Shown here: piece after piece, positions 15,364 through 19,955 of the stretch | How positions within the stretch are numbered: position 1 is the first letter of the stretch | Layout: every line of letters begins with the position of its first letter | DNA from: Nitrospirota bacterium | GTDB lineage: Bacteria > Nitrospirota > Nitrospiria > Nitrospirales > NS-4 | Assembly (NCBI GenBank): GCA_005877565.1 | Contig: VBOK01000185.1 | Location: 1 to 19,955, forward strand | Length of the DNA stretch: 19,955 nucleotides | Reading direction: 5' to 3' | Translations under genes and position numbers: made by a program | The notes under the pieces: generated by a model | Databases searched by the model: none | What the model was told of the DNA's origin: nothing | What the model saw: the letters and a program-made list of their open reading frames with translations, nothing else

Positions 15364-16533
15364 ATGTTCCAACTTGAAGAAGAAACGATCTTAGGTGCCA
15401 AGATCAAGGTCATCGGCATCGGCGGGGGCGGCTGCAACGCTGTCAACTCGATGATCACGGCCGGTGCGGAAGGGGTCGAGTTCATCGCGGTCAATACGGA
15501 CATGCAGGCGCTGGGGATCTCCAAGGCCCCGACGAAGATCCGTATCGGACAGAGCGGGCTTGGAGCCGGCGCGAACCCGGAAATCGGGCGCGAAGCGGCG
15601 CTGCATGATGCGGAGCAGATCCGCGAGGCGCTCGGCGGCGCCGACATGGTCTTCGTCACGGCGGGGATGGGTGGCGGGACCGGTACCGGGGCTGCGCCGA
15701 TCGTCGCCAACATCGCCCGCGAGCTCAACGCGCTGACCGTGGCGGTCGTCACCAAGCCGTTTCTGTTCGAAGGGGGCAAGCGCATGACGCGGGCCGAGGA
15801 GGGGCTGCGGGAGCTGCGCAAGCAGGTGGACACCATGCTGGTGATCCCGAACCAGCGGCTGCTGGGGATCGTGGACAAGACCACGCCGCTGCGGGAGGCC
15901 TTCAAGGTGGCGGACGATGTGCTCCGGCAGGCGATCAAGGGCATTGCCGACGTCATCACGGTCCCGGGACTCGTCAACGTGGACTTCGCAGATGTGCGCA
16001 CGGTCATGGGCCACATGGGGCGCGCCGTCATGGGGATGGGTGTGGCGCACGGCGCCAACCGGGCCGTCGAGGCCACCCAGCGTGCGATCTCCAGCCCGCT
16101 GCTGGAGGACGGCTCGATCGAAGGAGCGCGCGGGGTTCTGCTGAACATCACGGGCGGAGGGAGCCTGTCCCTACACGAGGTGACCGAGGCCTCCTCGATC
16201 ATCGAGCAGGTGGTGGACAAGGACGCCAACATCATCTTCGGCGCGGTGGTCGACGAGCGGCTGAAAGAAGAAGTGGTGATCACCGTCATTGCAACGGGGT
16301 TCGAGCGCGGGGAGCCGGCTACGCAGCATGCGCCGCGTCAGACGGCGCTTCCGACGATCTCTACCAGGGAAACCCCGGTGCATGAACTGCATCCCAAGAC
16401 GGCGGACCGTCCGGCGTTCATGCGGCGCAACCCCGCGTCGCGTGACAGCGCCGACCGGGCCCTGGACCGGACGATGCTGGCGGTCGAAGAGGAATGGGAT
16501 GTGCCAACCTTCTTAAGGAGGCAAGCCGACTAG
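15364..16533 (+). CDS. ftsZ: Cell division GTPase FtsZ
   Basis: A 389-residue tubulin homologue that forms the Z-ring. The nucleotide-binding part has GIGGGGCNAVN (18-28), NTDMQAL (44-50) and the tubulin signature GGGTGTG (103-109). The T7 loop that completes GTP hydrolysis in the next subunit is NVDFADV (205-211). After the core, at about residue 320, there is a linker of around 50 residues rich in P, T and R, and then the conserved C-terminal peptide EEEWDVPTFLRRQAD (375-389), which binds FtsA and other partners. All key residues are intact. The last codons also hold the ribosome binding site of pgeF. Confidence 0.98.
   Translation: MFQLEEETILGAKIKVIGIGGGGCNAVNSMITAGAEGVEFIAVNTDMQALGISKAPTKIRIGQSGLGAGANPEIGREAALHDAEQIREALGGADMVFVTAGMGGGTGTGAAPIVANIARELNALTVAVVTKPFLFEGGKRMTRAEEGLRELRKQVDTMLVIPNQRLLGIVDKTTPLREAFKVADDVLRQAIKGIADVITVPGLVNVDFADVRTVMGHMGRAVMGMGVAHGANRAVEATQRAISSPLLEDGSIEGARGVLLNITGGGSLSLHEVTEASSIIEQVVDKDANIIFGAVVDERLKEEVVITVIATGFERGEPATQHAPRQTALPTISTRETPVHELHPKTADRPAFMRRNPASRDSADRALDRTMLAVEEEWDVPTFLRRQAD
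16514..16521 (+). promoter_or_regulatory. Shine-Dalgarno for pgeF embedded in the FtsZ C-terminal peptide codons
   Basis: TAAGGAGG is a perfect anti-16S match, but it lies 14 nt before ATG 16536, longer than usual. The same bases encode part of the LRRQ residues of the FtsZ tail. No other start codon in frame lies closer. Confidence 0.55.
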
Positions 16534-16535
16534 CC

Positions 16536-17288
16536 ATGTCCAGCGCGTTGGAAGCCATCATCACCGTTCCCCTCTTTGCCAAGGGACTGGTGGGGGTCTC
16601 TCACTTCTTCGGCACGAAGATCGCGCCCGATCCACCGGTTTCGGGCAGAAACGGACCGTCGTTGCGCGTGGTCACCGTGCATCAGGTCCATGGCACGGAG
16701 GTCCTGGTTCTCGACCGCCGAAGCGCAAGTACGCGATCCATCGTAACGGGAGGGGAGGAGGCCTCTACGGGCGCGCACGGGTATGACGCGATCGTGACCA
16801 ATCAGCCTGGGGTGCTGGTCGCCGTCGAGACGGCGGACTGCGTGCCGATCCTGTTGCTGGACCCGGTCCGCGGCGTGTCTGCCGCGGTGCATGCCGGGTG
16901 GCGTGGCACGCTGGGCGGCATCGTGGCCAAGACCGTGGCGGTCATGCAGAACCGGTTTGGCTGCTCCCTCCGGTCGATTCGGGCGGCCATTGGCCCGTCC
17001 ATCGGCGTCTGTTGCTACGAGGTCAACGGGACTGTCCTGGCGCCGCTGAAGAAGGGCGTTCCGTACTGGGCCGAGGTCGTGGAGGACGTGAAGGGGACGA
17101 AAGCCTGCCTTGACCTGCGCGGGCTCAACCGCCGTCAGCTGGAGGAGGTTGGCATCGGCCCGGCCCGCATCGAAAGCGTGAACCTCTGCACGGCCTGCCA
17201 TCCTGACCTCTTCTACTCGTATCGCCGCGATGGCGCCGGGACCGGCCGCATGATCAGCGGGATTGGGTTCACCGTCATGCTGTCCTGA
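16536..17288 (+). CDS. pgeF: Peptidoglycan editing factor PgeF (YfiH/DUF152, multicopper-oxidoreductase laccase-domain family)
   Basis: A 250-residue cytoplasmic protein of the YfiH family. E. coli YfiH is reported to keep L-serine out of the first peptide position of peptidoglycan precursors, and relatives have purine nucleoside phosphorylase activity. The metal-site residues are seen in VHQVHG (48-53, H52), ETADCVPIL (98-106, C102) and AVHAGWRG (117-124, H119). NLCTACHPDLFYSYRRDG near the end is also typical. An in-frame ATG at 16494 would lie inside ftsZ; I choose 16536 because of the upstream Shine-Dalgarno and the 2-nt gap. Its place after ftsZ fits its peptidoglycan role. Confidence 0.9.
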   Translation: MSSALEAIITVPLFAKGLVGVSHFFGTKIAPDPPVSGRNGPSLRVVTVHQVHGTEVLVLDRRSASTRSIVTGGEEASTGAHGYDAIVTNQPGVLVAVETADCVPILLLDPVRGVSAAVHAGWRGTLGGIVAKTVAVMQNRFGCSLRSIRAAIGPSIGVCCYEVNGTVLAPLKKGVPYWAEVVEDVKGTKACLDLRGLNRRQLEEVGIGPARIESVNLCTACHPDLFYSYRRDGAGTGRMISGIGFTVMLS

Positions 17289-17313
17289 CAAACCCGCCCC
17301 CGTTGCGTAGAAT
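17285..17313 (+). promoter_or_regulatory. Sigma-70-type promoter for yggS, apparently leaderless
   Basis: CTGACA (17285-17290) and TAGAAT (17308-17313) are separated by exactly 17 nt. They match TTGACA and TATAAT at five and five positions respectively by eye. Transcription should start about 7 nt downstream, at or next to the A of the yggS ATG (17320). No Shine-Dalgarno lies between the -10 and the ATG, which fits a leaderless message. Confidence 0.6.
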
Positions 17314-17319
17314 AGGCGT

Positions 17320-18051
17320 ATGGGCGACGACTTCAAGAGCCGGCTGGATGACGTGCGGGCTCGCATCGAGCGCGCGGCACGGCGGGCCGGGCGCGACCCC
17401 GGTGGCATCACCCTGGTGGCCGTGTCGAAGTCGGTCCCCGTCGAGCGCCTGCGCGAGGCGATCGCTGTTGGATGCCGGGTGTTTGGCGAGAACCGTGTCC
17501 AGGAGGCGGACGTCAAGATGGAAGCTTTGAACGGATACCCAGGTCTGGAGTGGCATCTGATCGGTCCGCTCCAAACGAACAAGATCAAGGCGGCGGTCGG
17601 ACGCTTCGCGCTGCTGCATGCCGTGGATCGGCTGGAGGTGGCCGAGCGCCTCGATCGAGCGGCCAGGGAACGTGGGCTCACGCAGGCGATCCTTCTTGAG
17701 GTGAACGTGGCGGGTGAAAAAACCAAGCATGGATTCAGTCCCGATGAGTTGGTGCGTGTGACCGAGCGAATGGGAGCCTTAAAGGGCATCCGTGTGCTGG
17801 GGCTGATGGCCATCCCGCCGGCGGCAGGGGCGCCCGAAGAGGCGCGGCCGCAATTCCGGCGGTTGCGGAAGTTGGCGGCGGAGGCGCAGGCGCTCAAGAT
17901 TCCGGGCGTCACGATGCGGGAGCTGTCCATGGGCATGTCGGGAGATTTTGAAGTGGCGGTGGAGGAAGGCGCCACCTTGGTGCGCATCGGGACAGCGCTC
18001 TTCGGGCCGCGGGAGGCGGGGACAGATTTTAAATCTGTCGTCGAATCGTAA
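17320..18051 (+). CDS. yggS: YggS/PROSC family pyridoxal phosphate homeostasis protein
   Basis: A 243-residue PLP-binding TIM-barrel protein. The family controls free PLP rather than catalysing a known reaction. PLP lysine K37 is in LVAVSKSVP (32-40). GENRVQEA, WHLIGPLQTNK, EVNVAGE.TKHGF and ELSMGMSGDFE...GATLVRIGTALFG are the usual blocks. The family normally ends just after the IFG.R residues. Here about 11 extra residues (AGTDFKSVVES) follow, encoded by the palindrome at 18021-18039. The gene appears to have its own promoter and a leaderless start. The stop shares one base with the proC ATG (TAATG), the classical yggS-proC pairing. Confidence 0.93.
   Translation: MGDDFKSRLDDVRARIERAARRAGRDPGGITLVAVSKSVPVERLREAIAVGCRVFGENRVQEADVKMEALNGYPGLEWHLIGPLQTNKIKAAVGRFALLHAVDRLEVAERLDRAARERGLTQAILLEVNVAGEKTKHGFSPDELVRVTERMGALKGIRVLGLMAIPPAAGAPEEARPQFRRLRKLAAEAQALKIPGVTMRELSMGMSGDFEVAVEEGATLVRIGTALFGPREAGTDFKSVVES
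18021..18039. repeat. Perfect AT-rich palindrome at the 3' end of yggS
   Basis: GACAGATTT-T-AAATCTGTC has two perfect 9-bp arms around a single T. It is strikingly AT-rich in a GC-rich region and lies 12 nt before the proC start. It encodes the TDFKSV part of the YggS tail. From memory, similar ACAGATTT/AAATCTGT palindromes recur as REP-like repeats in several phyla; I cannot verify that here. Confidence 0.8.
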
Positions 18052-18857
18052 TGGTCAAGATCACGATCATCGGCGGCGGGAACATGGGCGAAGCCCTGCT
18101 GGCAGGTTTCCTGGCGGAAGGGGTGGCGACGCCTGCGGGGCTCTGGGTCACGGACGTGGTCGCCGACCGGCTTGCCGCCTTGCGACAGCGCTATGGGGTC
18201 CGGACCGGCAGCGACAACGGTGAGGCGGCGACCTGGGCGGACGTGATCATCCTGGCGGTCAAGCCCCAGGCGATGGATGCGGTGCTCGACGGTCTCAAAG
18301 ACCGTCTGTCCGAACGGGCCCTCATCGTGTCCATTGCGGCGGGGATTCCCCTGTCGCGCATCACGGCCCGCCTGGGCAGCGCGCGTAAGCTGGTGCGGGT
18401 GATGCCCAACACGCCCTGCCTCGTGCGCGCAGGGGCGTCGGCGATCGCGATCTCGCCCGCCGTGTCCGTCGAAGAGCAGGCTCTGGTCGTCCGGCTGTTC
18501 GAGGCGGTGGGGACGGTCGTGATTGTCGAAGAGCGGTTGATGGACGCCGTCACCGGCCTGAGCGGCAGCGGCCCGGCGTACGTGTTCCAGATCATCGAGG
18601 CCCTGGCGGACGGTGGCGTGAAGATGGGGCTGCCGCGCGAGACGGCCTTGACGCTGGCGGCGCAGACGGTGCTGGGCGCGGCCAAGCAGGTCCTTGAGAC
18701 CGGCGAGCACCCGGCCAGGTTGAAGGACAAGGTGGCATCCCCCGGCGGCACCACCATCGCCGGACTGCACGCGCTCGAGAGGGGCGGCGTCCGCTCGGCC
18801 GTGATCGCCGCCATCGAAGCGGCGACGAAACGGTCGGAAGAATTGGGCCGGGGCTAG
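18051..18857 (+). CDS. proC: Pyrroline-5-carboxylate reductase
   Basis: A 268-residue NAD(P)H-dependent enzyme for the last step of proline synthesis, cytoplasmic. The dinucleotide-binding motif IIGGGNMGEAL is at 6-16. AVKPQ, MPNTPCLVRAGASA, the LSGSGPAYVF active-site segment and the signature KDKVASPGGTTIAGL are all present at family-typical positions, and the length is standard. The ATG shares a base with the yggS stop and has no Shine-Dalgarno, because the preceding bases are the yggS palindrome. Translation presumably depends on coupling. Confidence 0.96.
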   Translation: MVKITIIGGGNMGEALLAGFLAEGVATPAGLWVTDVVADRLAALRQRYGVRTGSDNGEAATWADVIILAVKPQAMDAVLDGLKDRLSERALIVSIAAGIPLSRITARLGSARKLVRVMPNTPCLVRAGASAIAISPAVSVEEQALVVRLFEAVGTVVIVEERLMDAVTGLSGSGPAYVFQIIEALADGGVKMGLPRETALTLAAQTVLGAAKQVLETGEHPARLKDKVASPGGTTIAGLHALERGGVRSAVIAAIEAATKRSEELGRG

Positions 18858-18885
18858 CCCTCGTGGCGCAAGGGGTGTAACATCA

Positions 18886-19197
18886 GTGTTCGTCGCGGGC
18901 AACTTCCTGACGGCTCTCGCCTCGGTCCTGCACCTGCTCTTGCAGGTCTATATCTGGGTGGTGATCGTCAGGGCTTTGATCAGCTGGGTGAACCCGGATC
19001 CGTGGAACCCGATCGTGCAGACGTTGAACCGTCTGACCGATCCCTTGCTCGAGCCGATCCGGCGTTGGATGTTCCGGATGATGGGGTACGGAGGCATCGG
19101 CATCGATATCTCGCCGTTGCTCCTGATCATGGCGATCTATTTCGTGGATTTCTTCCTGGTGGGGACCTTGAGCGACATCGGGATGCGGTTGCGATGA
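18886..19197 (+). CDS. yggT: YggT family integral membrane protein
   Basis: A 103-residue protein with two hydrophobic segments (about 7-34 and 76-95). Between them lies the YggT-family motif SWVNPDPWNPIVQTLNRLTD, followed by PLLEPIRR. The biochemical role is not settled; Gram-positive relatives (YlmG/SepF neighbourhood) and plastid homologues are linked to division or membrane organisation. The start is GTG 18886, with AAGGGG 10 nt upstream (18870-18875). It sits 28 nt after proC and 53 nt before the favoured divIVA start, the yggS-proC-yggT-divIVA order seen in many bacteria. Confidence 0.88.
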   Translation: MFVAGNFLTALASVLHLLLQVYIWVVIVRALISWVNPDPWNPIVQTLNRLTDPLLEPIRRWMFRMMGYGGIGIDISPLLLIMAIYFVDFFLVGTLSDIGMRLR

Positions 19198-19236
19198 GGC
19201 CGGAGGATGGAAGGATCACCGGGGAACGATCTCGGT

Positions 19237-19246
19237 GGGGAGGTGA
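19237..19246 (+). promoter_or_regulatory. Shine-Dalgarno for divIVA
   Basis: GGGGAGGTGA has its GGAGG core (19239-19243) 7 nt before GTG 19251. This supports 19251 over the in-frame ATG at 19194, which overlaps the yggT stop and would add 19 unconserved residues. Confidence 0.75.
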
Positions 19247-19250
19247 CAAA

Positions 19251-19751
19251 GTGAAGCTCACGCCGCTGGACATACAACAATGGGACTTTAAGGTACGGGT
19301 ACGGGGCTACGACCGGCAGGAGGTCCAAGCGTTCCTCCGCTCCGTCTCCCAGGCCGTCGAGCAACTGGTGAAGGAGAACACCCAGCTCAAGGAGCGAGCC
19401 GAGCATCTGGAGGGCCAGGTCAACGACCTGCGGAAGAAAGAGGCCACCCTCAATGACCTGCTCGTCACCACGCAGTCCATGGTGGACGGCATCAAGGAGA
19501 CGGCCCGCAAGGAAGCCGATCTGACCCTGAAAGAGGCCCAGATCAAGGCCGAAGAGCTCCTGAAGCGGGCCCATGCCGATTGCGAGGGGCTGCAGCGTGA
19601 CATCCTGGGGCTCCGCAAGGAACGGATGATGGCGTTGGAGAAACTACGGGCCCTACTGCATACCTTCATCAAGATGGTGGAGATGGAGGAGATCGATCTG
19701 CACTCCCTGTCGGGCGACACCACCGTGAATGATGTCACCCGCAACCGGTAA
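19251..19751 (+). CDS. divIVA: DivIVA domain protein
   Basis: A 166-residue soluble coiled-coil protein. The N-terminus KLTPLDIQQWDFKVRVRGYD, followed by RQEVQAFL (residues 2-29), is the lipid-binding DivIVA domain, with the F...RGYD..EV..FL signature. From about 32 to 148 it is almost continuous heptad-like helix with long charged stretches. DivIVA proteins sense negatively curved membrane and organise poles or septa; in a meso-DAP, FtsA-bearing organism the exact role is open. The start choice rests on the strong Shine-Dalgarno and family alignment. The 3' end overlaps the next gene by 20 nt. Confidence 0.9.
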   Translation: MKLTPLDIQQWDFKVRVRGYDRQEVQAFLRSVSQAVEQLVKENTQLKERAEHLEGQVNDLRKKEATLNDLLVTTQSMVDGIKETARKEADLTLKEAQIKAEELLKRAHADCEGLQRDILGLRKERMMALEKLRALLHTFIKMVEMEEIDLHSLSGDTTVNDVTRNR

Positions 19752-19955
19752 GCGGGATGCCGGGCCTCACGTCACCCTTTCCCTCCGCGTCCAGCCACGT
19801 GCTTCGCGCAACGCGGTCGTCGGCTGGACCGGGGACACCCTGAACATTCGGTTGATGGCGCCGCCGGTGGAGGGCGCGGCCAACGCCGCCTGCCTGACCT
19901 TCCTGGCCGATCTCCTCGATCTGCCTCCCAGCCAGCTCGAAATTCTCCGGGGCCA
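19732..19955 (+). CDS. DUF167 (YggU) family protein, 5' part only
   Basis: An open frame runs from ATG 19732 to the window edge (74 full codons, no stop). It reads SLRVQPRASRNAVVG, then LNIRLMAPPVEGAANAACL and LDLPPSQLEI, the conserved core of DUF167/YggU: 'V.P.A..N.V.G' and 'L.APPVEG.AN..L'. These are small proteins of about 80-100 residues of unknown function, so probably most of it is present. It overlaps divIVA by 20 nt in another frame. YggU-type genes often follow yggT, which supports the call. The start could be further downstream, since residues 2-12 are not conserved. Confidence 0.85.
   Translation, partial: MSPATGKRDAGPHVTLSLRVQPRASRNAVVGWTGDTLNIRLMAPPVEGAANAACLTFLADLLDLPPSQLEILRG

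Noticed and set aside
16741..16780. Another copy of the 42-bp element in pgeF (GGGAGGGG at about 16748).
   Set aside because: Only the short G-rich half matches. The complementary C-rich half and the middle of the unit are absent.
18858..18885. A promoter before yggT based on the TGTAAC sequence at 18876.
   Set aside because: No -35-like hexamer lies at 16-18 nt spacing. A plain ribosome binding site (AAGGGG) is enough to explain the gap.
16530..18902. A 790-codon open frame on the minus strand, and a similar 632-codon one at 11313-13211.
   Set aside because: They lie fully opposite well-supported genes (pgeF, yggS, proC; murB, ddl). Their translations are R/H/D/G-rich with no recognisable domain, as expected for shadow frames in GC-rich coding DNA.

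Overview
The window is one continuous, entirely plus-strand division and cell wall (dcw) cluster from a high-GC bacterium. It runs rsmH(3' end)-ftsL-ftsI-murE-murF-mraY-murD-ftsW-murG-murC-murB-ddl-ftsQ-ftsA-ftsZ, then pgeF-yggS-proC-yggT-divIVA and the start of a DUF167 (yggU-type) gene. MurE carries the DNPR signature of meso-diaminopimelate-adding ligases, and FtsA, FtsQ and FtsL are all present. A DivIVA-like coiled-coil protein follows yggT. This mix suggests a diderm outside the classical enterobacteria, such as Nitrospirota, Methylomirabilota or a deltaproteobacterial-type lineage. The phylum is an inference from gene order and style, not proven.

Layout: 1-9955 holds the early division genes (ftsL, ftsI) and the cytoplasmic and membrane steps to lipid II (murE, murF, mraY, murD, murG) with the SEDS glycosyltransferase ftsW. 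10028-13250 holds murC, murB and ddl, which supply UDP-MurNAc-L-Ala and D-Ala-D-Ala. 13247-16533 holds ftsQ, ftsA and ftsZ. 16536-19955 holds the downstream tail: peptidoglycan editing, PLP homeostasis, proline synthesis, a YggT membrane protein, DivIVA and DUF167. Most junctions are ATGA, GTGA or TAATG overlaps, so translation is probably coupled through long runs. The clear breaks are murG-murC (72 nt of repeats), ftsA-ftsZ (48 nt with a strong Shine-Dalgarno) and pgeF-yggS (a promoter-like site).

Four things are not ordinary. (1) MurF lacks the stretch of about 24 residues that carries the Mur-ligase P-loop; the reading frame is intact on both sides. (2) A 42-bp palindromic element, 14 codons long and free of stops in all six frames, is inserted in frame in murF and occurs as three exact tandem copies plus a degenerate one forming an extra C-terminal tail on MurG. 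(3) The murG-murC gap holds two small arrays of heptamers with an AACG core. (4) The yggS gene seems to have its own promoter giving a leaderless mRNA, and its 3' end is extended by a perfect 9-bp-arm palindrome. No RNA genes, CRISPR arrays, transposase genes or convincing terminators were seen.
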